Part shown: positions 8,265 to 15,009 of the stretch, piece after piece
How positions within the stretch are numbered: the first letter of the stretch is position 1
Layout: each line of letters starts with the position of its first letter
DNA from: CAXBID01 sp049791475
Lineage (GTDB): Bacteria > Bacteroidota > Bacteroidia > Flavobacteriales > Flavobacteriaceae
Reading direction: 5' to 3'
Assembly (NCBI GenBank): GCA_049791475.1
Contig: JBAQZZ010000106.1
Coordinates: forward strand, 1-30,605
Length of the DNA: 30,605 nt
The notes under the pieces: generated by a model
What the model was told of the DNA's origin: nothing
What the model saw: the letters and a program-made list of their open reading frames with translations, nothing else
The model's database searches: none
Program-made: the position numbers and the translations under genes

Positions 8265-9257
8265 ATGTCCTTAAAGAATGTTAGATTAGAAGTCATGCAG
8301 TTTTTGGAAAAAGACGTTGAATCTTTAATTCAAAAATACCTTATTCCAATTGAAAAAATATGGCAACCTACAGATTTTTTACCAAATTCTGAGGGTGATA
8401 ATTTTTTTGAAGAAGTACGCGAAATACGTGAACTTTCAAAAGAATTACCTTATGATTTTTGGGTAGTTTTAGTAGGTGATATGATTACCGAAGAAGCGCT
8501 ACCAACCTATGAATCGTGGTTGATGGATGTTGAAGGTGTGGATAATGTTGATAAAGAAAATAGTTGGGGCAAATGGGTGCGCCATTGGACTGGTGAAGAA
8601 AACCGACATGGTGATGTGCTTAACAAGTATTTGTACTTATCTGGTAGAGTAAATATGCGTGAAATTGAAAAGACCACACAATATTTAATTGCTGATGGTT
8701 TTGATATTGGAACCGGTAGAGACCCTTATAAAAACTTTGTTTATACCAGTTTTCAAGAATTAGCAACCTATGTGTCTCACAATAGAGTCGCTAAAATTGC
8801 AAAGCAAAACGGGAACAAACAATTAGCTAAAATGTGCCAGATTATTTCTGGAGATGAAATGCGTCATCATCATGCTTATTCTGAGTTTGTAGAGCGTATT
8901 TTTAAAGTAGATCCTAGCCAAATGATGATGGCATTTTATGATATGATGAAGCTAAAAATTGCTATGCCAGCTCACTTCTTAAGAGAATCTGGTGATAAAA
9001 TTGGGACAGCTTTTGAAGAATTTTCAAATACCGCGCAACGTATTGGGGTTTATACTTCAACCGATTATGTAGATATTTTAGATAAATTAATTAAGCGCTG
9101 GGAAATTGATAAAATTACAAACTTAACAGATGAAGCTGAAAAAGCTAGAGATTACTTAATGAAACTTCCTACTAGAATGTATCGTTTATCTGAGCGTATT
9201 AAAATACCTGAAAATTCGTTTCAGTTTAAATGGGTTGAGCCTGCGATTATAAAATAA
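8265..9257 (+). CDS. Acyl-ACP desaturase (stearoyl-ACP desaturase-type, soluble diiron enzyme)
   Basis: The 330-aa protein contains both diiron half-sites of the acyl-[ACP] desaturase family: DMITEEALP (E76-E77), WTGEENRHGD (E112, H115), SFQEL (E165) and SGDEMRHHHAY (E198, H201). No membrane helices are visible, as expected for the soluble plant-type enzyme. It introduces a cis double bond into acyl-ACP using O2 and ferredoxin-type reductant, adjusting membrane fluidity. Its position directly after plsC in the same transcript fits supply of unsaturated acyl chains for phospholipid assembly. A strong hairpin after the stop probably ends the operon. Confidence 0.95.
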   Translation: MSLKNVRLEVMQFLEKDVESLIQKYLIPIEKIWQPTDFLPNSEGDNFFEEVREIRELSKELPYDFWVVLVGDMITEEALPTYESWLMDVEGVDNVDKENSWGKWVRHWTGEENRHGDVLNKYLYLSGRVNMREIEKTTQYLIADGFDIGTGRDPYKNFVYTSFQELATYVSHNRVAKIAKQNGNKQLAKMCQIISGDEMRHHHAYSEFVERIFKVDPSQMMMAFYDMMKLKIAMPAHFLRESGDKIGTAFEEFSNTAQRIGVYTSTDYVDILDKLIKRWEIDKITNLTDEAEKARDYLMKLPTRMYRLSERIKIPENSFQFKWVEPAIIK

Positions 9258-9277
9258 ATATTTGATTCAAATAATAA

Positions 9278-9309
9278 ATAAATTCCTTTCTAAACCGAAA
9301 GGAATTTAT
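9278..9309 (+). terminator. Hairpin terminator of the plsC-desaturase operon
   Basis: Perfect 13-bp inverted repeat (ataaattcctttc and its complement, loop taaacc) followed by an AT-rich run ending in five T. It lies between the desaturase stop and the HD gene; it could also modulate readthrough into the HD gene, whose ATG is 15 bp further. Confidence 0.65.
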
Positions 9310-9323
9310 ATTTTTAACCTGTT

Positions 9324-9977
9324 ATGACTTCCGAAAAAATTATCAATCGAACCATATCATTCGTTAAAGAAACCCTTGCTGAGGCTGAAGGTGGACACGA
9401 TTGGTTTCACATTGAGCGCGTTTATAAAAACGCGTTACTCATTTCTAAAAATGAAAATGTTGATGTATTTATTATTTCACTTGGTGCTTTATTACATGAT
9501 ATTGCCGACAGTAAATTTAATGATGGTGATGAAACTATTGGTCCAAAAATGGCTCGCGAATTTTTATTCAATCTCAATGTAGATTCCAAAATAATAGAAC
9601 ATGTTATTAATATTATTGAAAATATATCTTTTAAGGGTGGCAATGAAACTCAAAAATTTACTTCCGCAGAATTAGATGTCGTTCAAGATGCCGATAGACT
9701 GGATGCCATTGGCGCTATTGGTATTGCGCGTTGTTTTAATTATGGTGGTTTTAAAAACAGACAACTTTACAACCCTCAGATTAAACCTAACCTGAATATG
9801 AGTAAAGCAGAATATAAAACGTCTACTGCGCCAACAATTAATCATTTTTACGAAAAATTATTGCTCTTAAAAGATAGAATGAATACCAAAACTGGAAGGG
9901 ACATCGCAAAAGAAAGGCATGCTTTTATGGAATTATATTTAAAGCAATTTTCCAGTGAGTGGGAAGGTGAAAAATAA
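9324..9977 (+). CDS. HD domain phosphohydrolase (YedJ-like)
   Basis: The 217-aa protein shows the HD metal-site motifs in order: H25/H29 in GGHDWFHIERV, the central HD pair LLHDIAD (H58-D59) and the distal aspartate in QDADRLDAIGAIG (D124). This is the arrangement of the small cytoplasmic YedJ-type HD hydrolases, which cleave phosphate esters of nucleotides or related compounds; the natural substrate is not known. Length is typical. It is followed by a small minus-strand ORF and a convergent AraC gene, so it is the last gene of its direction here. Confidence 0.9.
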   Translation: MTSEKIINRTISFVKETLAEAEGGHDWFHIERVYKNALLISKNENVDVFIISLGALLHDIADSKFNDGDETIGPKMAREFLFNLNVDSKIIEHVINIIENISFKGGNETQKFTSAELDVVQDADRLDAIGAIGIARCFNYGGFKNRQLYNPQIKPNLNMSKAEYKTSTAPTINHFYEKLLLLKDRMNTKTGRDIAKERHAFMELYLKQFSSEWEGEK

Positions 9978-9986
9978 ATATTAGTT

Positions 9987-10088
9987 TTACTTAGCAACTT
10001 CAAACGCGGTAAGCTTATATTCTAAAACAGCCAGTTGTTCTCCATTACTAATTATTTCTTCAACTGTCAAATTAGTATTTGTATTCAT
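9987..10088 (-). CDS. Possible 33-aa small protein downstream of the AraC regulator
   Basis: Minus-strand ORF from ATG 10088-10086 to TAA 9989-9987, reading MNTNTNLTVEEIISNGEQLA then VLEYKLTAFEVAK. The peptide is hydrophilic, amphipathic and predicted helical, without a signal peptide. It begins 41 bp after the stop of the AraC gene, in the same direction, so it could be cotranscribed with it. A still shorter 11-codon ORF ends in TAATG overlapping its start. No family is recognised; the case rests on coherent amino-acid composition and position only. Confidence 0.35.
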   Translation of the reverse strand: MNTNTNLTVEEIISNGEQLAVLEYKLTAFEVAK

Positions 10089-10129
10089 TATAGTATTGTT
10101 TTATCTATTTTATCAATATCCATAAGTTG

Positions 10130-11002
10130 TTATTGAATTATATGCTTGATTTCTTTTCTATATTGTGAAGCGCTTTTACCGGTTACTTCATTAAACTGTT
10201 TGTTAAAATGAGAGAAATTATTAAATCCACACTCAAAACAAATATCAGCAATACTCATTTTACTTTCATTCAACAGCTTTGTAGCATGCACTACGCGATA
10301 TTCATTTACTAATTGTGTGAACGTTTTACCAGTTGTTTTCTTGAAATATCTGCAAAATGCTGGTACAGTCATACTTACTTTGTCGGCAATTTCATCTAAA
10401 GTAATGTGTTTTTGAAAATTATTATTAACATACTTATATATGGTGTTAATTTTATCACTGTCTTGCGGATTCGTTTCTAGCGCAATACCATCGGCATTTA
10501 ATATGGTATAATCTTCAGTATTAGCCAAATAGTTTAAAATACTTAAAAATTTTAAAACATGATCTAATCCATTGTGTTTTTGAAGTTTATCGATTTTCGC
10601 ACCAATTTTAGCTTTGGTTTCAATTCCGAACTTTATTCCTTTTTTTGCTCTTTCAAATAAAGCAGAAACGTTAGTCATTTCGGGAATATTAATAAAATCG
10701 GCTCCTAAAAAATCAGATTTAAATTGTACTGTAGTTTCAGTGCCATTGGCGGTTAACCTATCAGCAAAACCATTATGCGGCAAATTTGCGCCTATTAATA
10801 TGAGTTGACTGTTATTGAAATATGATAAATGATTACCGATATGTGTTTTTCCTTGACCCTTGTTTACATAAACAAGCTCCAATTCTGGGTGAAAATGCCA
10901 AAAAGCATTGTTTTTGTCAACTTTTTCTGTGTGTTGTTTTACTAATAACGAACTTCCAAAGCTGGGACTTAGCTTTTCCAATGTAGGTTTTTTTGTTATC
11001 AT
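10130..11002 (-). CDS. AraC family transcriptional regulator with N-terminal cupin sensor
   Basis: The 290-aa protein has an N-terminal cupin-like domain (about 15-110; WHFHPELELVYVNKGQGKTH, LILIGANLPHNGF) and a C-terminal double helix-turn-helix of AraC type (about 185-285; ITLDEIADKVSMTVPAFCRYFKK cut by the second HTH IADICFECGFNNFSHFNKQF). The FHPEYEL-type motif is usual in regulators sensing sugars or other small molecules. Its target is unknown; it is divergent from the duplicated cassette. Its own promoter carries a TAAATTTG box and two ATTGTAT direct repeats spaced by 21 bp, which could be autoregulatory sites. Confidence 0.92.
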   Translation of the reverse strand: MITKKPTLEKLSPSFGSSLLVKQHTEKVDKNNAFWHFHPELELVYVNKGQGKTHIGNHLSYFNNSQLILIGANLPHNGFADRLTANGTETTVQFKSDFLGADFINIPEMTNVSALFERAKKGIKFGIETKAKIGAKIDKLQKHNGLDHVLKFLSILNYLANTEDYTILNADGIALETNPQDSDKINTIYKYVNNNFQKHITLDEIADKVSMTVPAFCRYFKKTTGKTFTQLVNEYRVVHATKLLNESKMSIADICFECGFNNFSHFNKQFNEVTGKSASQYRKEIKHIIQ

Positions 11003-11021
11003 AATTGGGGTAATTTAAATG

Positions 11022-11029
11022 CAAATTTA
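11022..11029 (-). promoter_or_regulatory. TAnnTTTG -7 box (TAAATTTG) of the AraC gene
   Basis: Minus-strand TAAATTTG, ending 19 bp upstream of the AraC start codon at 11002. Gives a short leader. Confidence 0.55.
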
Positions 11030-11046
11030 CTACATATTATGCATAC

Positions 11047-11074
11047 ATTGTATATTTTATTACCCTTATTGTAT
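11047..11074. promoter_or_regulatory. Pair of ATTGTAT direct repeats phased by 21 bp upstream of the AraC promoter
   Basis: ATTGTAT occurs at 11047-11053 and 11068-11074, exactly two helical turns apart. The proximal copy is 17 bp upstream of the -7 box, where an AraC protein would contact RNA polymerase or block the -33 region. Tandem sites two turns apart are usual for AraC dimers; the assignment is inferred. Confidence 0.4.
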
Positions 11075-11085
11075 GTTATTTTATC

Positions 11086-11113
11086 TTAACACACTGTTAA
11101 CAGTAATTTAACG
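11086..11113. promoter_or_regulatory. Three TTAAC(A/G) direct repeats phased by 11 bp (upstream cassette copy)
   Basis: TTAACA-N5-TTAACA-N5-TTAACG starts at 11086, 11097 and 11108. The 11-bp period on one face of the helix is the layout of sites bound by OmpR/PhoB-type response regulators. The second cassette copy keeps two of these repeats at the same distance from its promoter. Confidence 0.45.
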
Positions 11114-11170
11114 GTTAATATAGCATATAAATAGGCTAATATAGATGTTTTATAAACTCTTATTATACTT

Positions 11171-11178
11171 TAAATTTG
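11171..11178 (+). promoter_or_regulatory. TAnnTTTG -7 box (TAAATTTG) of the coding-less cassette copy
   Basis: Exact match to the consensus, in the position homologous to the TACCTTTG box of copy 2. The promoter appears conserved although no coding sequence follows. Confidence 0.5.
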
Positions 11179-11182
11179 TACA

Positions 11183-11305
11183 AAAGTTTTAGATTTAAAT
11201 AAATATAAACTCTGATAAAAAAGAGTTAACAGTATTCATTAATAATTAGTTTAATGTCTTATTTAGTTTAGTTGGTAAAGTGAGCTGTGGTGGCTCACTT
11301 TTTTT
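11183..11305 (+). ncRNA. Candidate small RNA from the coding-less cassette copy
   Basis: Between the TAAATTTG box and a strong intrinsic terminator lies a segment of about 120 nt. It contains a first small hairpin (aactct...agagtt at about 11208-11227) and the terminator stem, and no ORF longer than 5 codons. The start is estimated from the promoter box. It shares its 3' end with the mRNA of the neighbouring gene. This may be a real sRNA or a transcribed relic. Confidence 0.35.
11277..11305 (+). terminator. Intrinsic terminator, cassette copy 1
   Basis: Stem aaagtgagc/gctcacttt (9 bp), loop tgtggtg, followed by a run of seven T. The same hairpin at 12142 has one base pair exchanged on both sides. 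Confidence 0.8.
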
Positions 11306-11346
11306 GTTAAAAACTTTCATCTCAAATTTATTAGAATTTACCTCTT

Positions 11347-11361
11347 CACATGTTACATGTG
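11347..11361. promoter_or_regulatory. Inverted repeat CACATG-tta-CATGTG, possible operator
   Basis: Perfect 6-3-6 inverted repeat about 120 bp upstream of the -7 box of the 198-aa protein gene. It is not present in the other cassette copy. A dimeric regulator site is possible; no regulator can be assigned. Confidence 0.35.
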
Positions 11362-11405
11362 TTAGAAATTCACTAAATTATATGCTATTTTAACTTTACA
11401 TTGTC

Positions 11406-11422
11406 TTAACAATTATTTAACA
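11406..11422. promoter_or_regulatory. Two TTAACA repeats phased by 11 bp (downstream cassette copy)
   Basis: TTAACA-N5-TTAACA begins at 11406 and 11417, homologous to the triple repeat of copy 1 and about 60-75 bp upstream of the TACCTTTG box. Confidence 0.45.
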
Positions 11423-11479
11423 GATAAAATAGTATATAAATTGGTCAAATTGGATGTTTTCTAAACTATTCTTTCAATA

Positions 11480-11487
11480 TACCTTTG
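11480..11487 (+). promoter_or_regulatory. TAnnTTTG -7 box (TACCTTTG) of the 198-aa secreted protein gene
   Basis: Exact consensus match 29 bp upstream of the ATG at 11517. Its presence inside the longer open frame from 11454 shows that the ATG at 11517, not that at 11454, is the true start. Confidence 0.65.
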
Positions 11488-11516
11488 TGCCGTTGAACGT
11501 TATTAAAAACCAAATC

Positions 11517-12113
11517 ATGAAAAAAGTAATTAGAACAATCCAAAAGAGCCTACTAGCGGTAACAGTGTTTACAACTATGTTGGGCAACGCAAGCGAAATT
11601 TCTCCTTTATCGACTAAAGAAGAACTTAAAAAAACTGCTTTAACCATTAATAATGTAAAAGCAGGTGACTTATTAACTATTAAAGATTACAACGGTATTA
11701 TACTGTACAAAGAATTAATTAATATTTCTGGCACTTATAAAAAAGGATTCGATTTAACGGCATTACCAAATGGGAGCTATTTTTTTGAAGTTAATAAAGA
11801 TATGGAGATAAGAACCATTCCTTTTACTGTAAAATCTAGTGAAGTTGTATTTAACAAATCAGAGGAAGAAATCACTTTTAAACCTTTTGTAAGACAAAAA
11901 GATGATTTAGTTTTAATTACAAAACTTGCTACAAATTTAGAGCCTCTAAAAATTGAAATTTATACTCAGGTTAATGGCAGTTTTGAATTGGCATACTCTG
12001 AAAAAGTTGAAGGCATACAAACTATTGAACGTGCTTACAAATTAGAAAAAGGAAATTACAAAGTAATACTTAACTCAAACAACAAGGTGTTCACAAAATT
12101 CATTAATAATTAG
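11517..12113 (+). CDS. Secreted 198-aa protein of unknown function (beta-rich, periplasmic)
   Basis: I chose the ATG at 11517 because it opens a clear signal peptide (MKKVIRTIQKSLLAVTVFTT, cleavage near GNASE) and follows the TACCTTTG box; an in-frame ATG at 11454 lies upstream of that promoter. The mature part of about 170 residues has two similar beta-sandwich-like halves: LTINNVKAGDLLTIKDYNGI with NGSYFFEV, then LVLITKLATNLEPLKIEIYT with KGNYKVIL. This resembles the N-terminal and C-terminal repeats of flavobacterial secreted proteins carrying T9SS-type sorting folds, but there is no proper sorting tail. No enzyme motif is seen. Gene has its own terminator and a degenerate duplicate upstream. 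Confidence 0.75.
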   Translation: MKKVIRTIQKSLLAVTVFTTMLGNASEISPLSTKEELKKTALTINNVKAGDLLTIKDYNGIILYKELINISGTYKKGFDLTALPNGSYFFEVNKDMEIRTIPFTVKSSEVVFNKSEEEITFKPFVRQKDDLVLITKLATNLEPLKIEIYTQVNGSFELAYSEKVEGIQTIERAYKLEKGNYKVILNSNNKVFTKFINN

Positions 12114-12170
12114 TTTTAATGTCTTATTTAGTTTAGTTGGTAAAGTGGGCTGTGGTGGCCCACTTTTTTT
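12099..12170 (+). repeat. Duplicated 3' end and terminator, cassette copy 2
   Basis: Covers the last codons (FINN-stop) and the terminator of the 198-aa gene. Nearly identical to 11235-11305, including the loop tgtggtg. Confidence 0.8.
12142..12170 (+). terminator. Intrinsic terminator of the 198-aa protein gene
   Basis: Stem aaagtgggc/gcccacttt (9 bp), loop tgtggtg, then seven T. Compared with the copy at 11277 an A-T pair is replaced by G-C on both arms, so pairing is preserved. Confidence 0.85.
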
Positions 12171-12185
12171 AAAAAAATTCAATTT

Positions 12186-12497
12186 ATGAAAGTATTTAAT
12201 TTATCTTCAAAATTACATTTAATAGCAAATTTTTTAGAAAAAACAAATCCATATACTTCTAATAAAAACCGTAAAGAAGTTAATTGGTTTACTAAAAGAA
12301 TTATTCTACACCTCATTTGGGGTTCAGTAAATATTTTAGGCTTAATTTACTTCTCAACTATGATTATTGGTTCAGGTTGGGAATTTATAATTGTAATTTG
12401 TGGATTTATTTATTGTTCCGCTTATTGGTTAATAACCAGTATTTTATTTGATAAGCTTATTGGAGACGAAATAGATAATGCTTTAAAACAATCTTAA
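12186..12497 (+). CDS. Small membrane protein of unknown function (two TM helices)
   Basis: The 103-aa protein has a basic, soluble N-terminus (about 1-38), two transmembrane helices (about 41-64, IILHLIWGSVNILGLIYFST; about 67-88, EFIIVICGFIYCSAYWLITS) and a short acidic tail. It does not match the flavobacterial 2TM domain family by its motifs, and I do not recognise it. It begins 15 bp after the terminator T-run of the previous gene. Its 3' end overlaps the convergent radical SAM gene by 15 bp. Confidence 0.6.
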   Translation: MKVFNLSSKLHLIANFLEKTNPYTSNKNRKEVNWFTKRIILHLIWGSVNILGLIYFSTMIIGSGWEFIIVICGFIYCSAYWLITSILFDKLIGDEIDNALKQS

Positions 12498-13598
12498 CTG
12501 CCCATTTTTAAAGGTTTCGTGTAAACTTGTGTTCAATTTTGGCATGCCTTTATCTTTAAAATATTTTTGTCGCGCCAGTTTTACTAAGTTATTAATTTGT
12601 TCTGCTATTTTACCTTCACCTCGCATTCTAGTGCCATACCTACTATCGTTTAAATGACCGCCATGGCAATTTTCTATTTGATGTAATACTTTTTCGGCAC
12701 GATCTGGCATTGTTCTATAAATCCAATCTTTAAATATTTCACCAATTGCACCATTTAACCTTACAATGGTATGCCCAATTGATAATGCACCATGTTCTGA
12801 AGCTGTTTTAGCCAATGGTAAAATTTCATGGCTATTAATAGATGGTATTATAGGGGCCAACATCACATTTACTGGAATTCCATTTTCACTTAATATTTTT
12901 ACAGTTTCAAATCGCTTTTTTATAGTAGCCGTTCTGGGTTCCAAAACACGACGGGTATCTTCAGATAATGAAGTTATTGAAATATTAACGCCAACTAAAT
13001 TATCTTTCGCCAATGCTTTTAAAAGATCTAAATCTCTTAAAATAAGAGCGTTTTTTGTAATAACGCCCACAGGATGTTTATACTTTAAAAACACTTCTAA
13101 ACATTGTCGTGTAATTTTAAACTCCTTTTCTGCAGGTTGATAACAGTCTGTATTACCAGACATTACTATGGTATTTGCTTTCCAGCCTTTCTTTTTTAAT
13201 TGAGTTTCCAATAATTTTGGTGCATCTTTTTTTACCAAAATTCGACGCTCAAAATCTAAACCTGCGCTGTAACCCCAAAATTCATGTGAGTTTCTTGCAT
13301 AACAATACACACAACCGTGTTCACAACCTTGATACATATTCATGGAGTACTGCATCCCAACATCTGGACTCGCCACTTTATTTACTATGGTTTTTGGAAA
13401 AACAGGAAGATAAAGTGTTTTATTTTTATCACTTTCTTCGCCTTCTTTTTGACAGAATTCAAGAAAATCATCACGCATTTCGTGGCTTAATTCGAAGAAA
13501 CGATTATGCACATTACGTTGCGCTCCACGTCCTTTTATAGTAGGTTTGGGGTTCATTATAGTAAAATTAAAGGTTTGTTGCTCTTTAAAATTACTCAT
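12483..13598 (-). CDS. PA0069 family radical SAM protein
   Basis: The protein has the radical SAM cluster motif C92-x3-C96-x2-C99 in MYQGCEHGCVYCYA and the family block KGRGAQRNVHNRF at its start, with HEFWGYSAGLDFERRILVK shortly after the cluster. A 4Fe-4S cluster should cleave SAM to a 5'-deoxyadenosyl radical; the family (related to spore photoproduct lyase SplB-like proteins) has no firmly established substrate. The open frame allows 371 aa, but MNPKPTIKGRGAQ at residue 15 (ATG at 13556) fits the usual family start better and cannot be excluded. It is monocistronic and convergent with the small membrane protein gene. Confidence 0.9.
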   Translation of the reverse strand: MSNFKEQQTFNFTIMNPKPTIKGRGAQRNVHNRFFELSHEMRDDFLEFCQKEGEESDKNKTLYLPVFPKTIVNKVASPDVGMQYSMNMYQGCEHGCVYCYARNSHEFWGYSAGLDFERRILVKKDAPKLLETQLKKKGWKANTIVMSGNTDCYQPAEKEFKITRQCLEVFLKYKHPVGVITKNALILRDLDLLKALAKDNLVGVNISITSLSEDTRRVLEPRTATIKKRFETVKILSENGIPVNVMLAPIIPSINSHEILPLAKTASEHGALSIGHTIVRLNGAIGEIFKDWIYRTMPDRAEKVLHQIENCHGGHLNDSRYGTRMRGEGKIAEQINNLVKLARQKYFKDKGMPKLNTSLHETFKNGQLRLF

Positions 13599-13711
13599 AA
13601 TTTTTATTGAAAACTGTTAAAGTGACCATGGGTTATTAACAAACTTGATTTTTTTAAAAATTTTCAGCTAACTTCGTTTAACAATCGATAAAGTTCATTG
13701 AAATGGAATAT

Positions 13712-13719
13712 TATCTTTG
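13712..13719 (+). promoter_or_regulatory. TAnnTTTG -7 box (TATCTTTG) upstream of the 7TM-AraC regulator
   Basis: Exact consensus match 121 bp upstream of the regulator ATG. It overlaps an inverted repeat at 13717-13731. Confidence 0.5.
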
Positions 13720-13731
13720 CATTATATGCAA
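13717..13731. promoter_or_regulatory. Inverted repeat TTGCAT-tat-ATGCAA across the promoter start site
   Basis: Perfect 6-3-6 inverted repeat overlapping the end of the -7 box and the expected transcription start. A bound dimer there would block initiation. Could be the autoregulatory site of the downstream regulator, which is inference. Confidence 0.4.
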
Positions 13732-13815
13732 TTCCATATAGAAGAAACTGTATTAATTTCTGAAGTAAGCGGGTTGAGTTTTTGGAACATTTTTAAAATT
13801 AAAATTTCTAGTTAA
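13726..13815 (+). CDS. Doubtful 29-aa leader ORF
   Basis: ATG at 13726 to TAA at 13813-13815, reading MQFHIEETVLISEVSGLSFW then NIFKIKISS. It would be translated from a leaderless mRNA because the TATCTTTG box ends 6 bp before the ATG. It ends 25 bp before the regulator gene, so it could be a leader peptide. No family match is recognised and it may be meaningless. Confidence 0.2.
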   Translation: MQFHIEETVLISEVSGLSFWNIFKIKISS

Positions 13816-13840
13816 TTAAAGATTAAAACAAAACTAATTA

Positions 13841-14992
13841 ATGGATAAATTTTCAATAATAGGATTCATAACCTTAGTGATTCTGTTTACTTCAATACTC
13901 TTCGCATTCTTTTTGCTGACCGTTAAAACAAAAAAAAAATTAAGTAACAATCTTCTAGCAACCTACTTTGGTATCTTCTCTATTCATTTTAGTGCATACT
14001 TCTATACTCAGTATATCGAACTACCGTTGGTTATAGAAATGCTAAGAGATAATATTATATGGTTGTTAAGTCCTATTTTATTTTTATACCTCCTATCAAA
14101 TATCTATTCTGATTTTAGATTACGTATTATTCACTTACTACACGTATTACCTTTTGTTTTAGAAATAATACTATTTACACCAAGGTTCTATGGCGTAAGT
14201 GAATCTGAAAGAATAATTTTTAGCGAAAATTATGAAGAACAACCTGAAGTGACGATTTCTGTAATATTTAATATTATAGTTTCTGTATTTTATTTGATTT
14301 TAATGTTTCGAGAATTAAAAAAATACAAGTATTTGCTTAAAGAAAATTATTCAAATACTTCAATTTTTAACTATAAATGGCTTTATCAATTAACATTATT
14401 CATCACATTTATTTTTATTTTTTCTCAATTTAAGCAAGTATATAAATTGATTGATGGTAATGATTTAGAAGTATTAAATGTAATGCGGTTAACATTAACC
14501 CTCCTCCTATTAAGTCTTTTATCTTGGGTTGTATTAAAAAGCATGTATCAACCAGAGTTATTTAAGTCAATAGATACAAATCATAAATTAATAAAACCTT
14601 TAATCACTAAAAAAACTATAGATGTCCATCAAAACAATAATGAAGATGTTTTAGTTGATTCGAAAATTAAGAAACTGCAAAAGTTCATGGAAGATGAAGA
14701 ACCATTTCTTGACCCAGCTCTTACTATTCAAAAATTGGCAAATCAATTTAACCTACCATCTAAAGAACTTTCTATACTTATCAATCATCATTTAGATCAA
14801 CATTTTTTTGACTTTATCACTAACTATCGTATAAAAAAAGCAATCACTTTGTTTAAAGAACCTTCAAACAAAAAGATGACTATTTTAGAAGTTCTGTACG
14901 ATGTAGGTTTTAATTCAAAGTCTCCATTTAATAAAGCTTTTAAAAAACATACAGGACTTACCCCCACTGATTTTCGAGTAAAATACACATAA
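13841..14992 (+). CDS. Membrane-bound AraC-type regulator (about 7 TM helices plus C-terminal HTH)
   Basis: The 383-aa protein has seven probable transmembrane helices (about 7-27, 36-54, 71-88, 96-113, 136-156, 178-197, 212-232) and a cytoplasmic tail ending in an AraC-type double HTH (about 275-383; LTIQKLANQFNLPSKELSIL, TILEVLYDVGFNSKSPFNKA, FKKHTGLTPTDFR). This is a common Bacteroidota architecture in which the membrane part senses a signal directly. The next gene in the same direction is a secreted serine hydrolase, the likely regulatory target. Between them lies a strong hairpin, so regulator and hydrolase are probably separate transcripts or differ in level. Confidence 0.9.
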   Translation: MDKFSIIGFITLVILFTSILFAFFLLTVKTKKKLSNNLLATYFGIFSIHFSAYFYTQYIELPLVIEMLRDNIIWLLSPILFLYLLSNIYSDFRLRIIHLLHVLPFVLEIILFTPRFYGVSESERIIFSENYEEQPEVTISVIFNIIVSVFYLILMFRELKKYKYLLKENYSNTSIFNYKWLYQLTLFITFIFIFSQFKQVYKLIDGNDLEVLNVMRLTLTLLLLSLLSWVVLKSMYQPELFKSIDTNHKLIKPLITKKTIDVHQNNNEDVLVDSKIKKLQKFMEDEEPFLDPALTIQKLANQFNLPSKELSILINHHLDQHFFDFITNYRIKKAITLFKEPSNKKMTILEVLYDVGFNSKSPFNKAFKKHTGLTPTDFRVKYT

Positions 14993-15009
14993 TCAATTAA
15001 TTAAAATAA

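Larger units (their letters stand above)
11097..11305 (+). repeat. Duplicated promoter/terminator cassette, copy 1 (coding region missing)
   Basis: 11097-11178 aligns without gaps over 82 bases to 11406-11487, and 11235-11305 aligns to 12099-12170 with one indel. The copy thus has the regulatory region and the last codons plus terminator of the gene at 11517-12113, but only about 55 bases in between and no ATG of that gene. It looks like a tandem duplicate with its reading frame deleted. Confidence 0.75.

Noticed and set aside
11454..11516. Upstream ATG at 11454 as start of the 198-aa secreted protein
   Set aside because: It precedes the TACCTTTG promoter box and would bury the clear signal peptide behind 21 unrelated residues.
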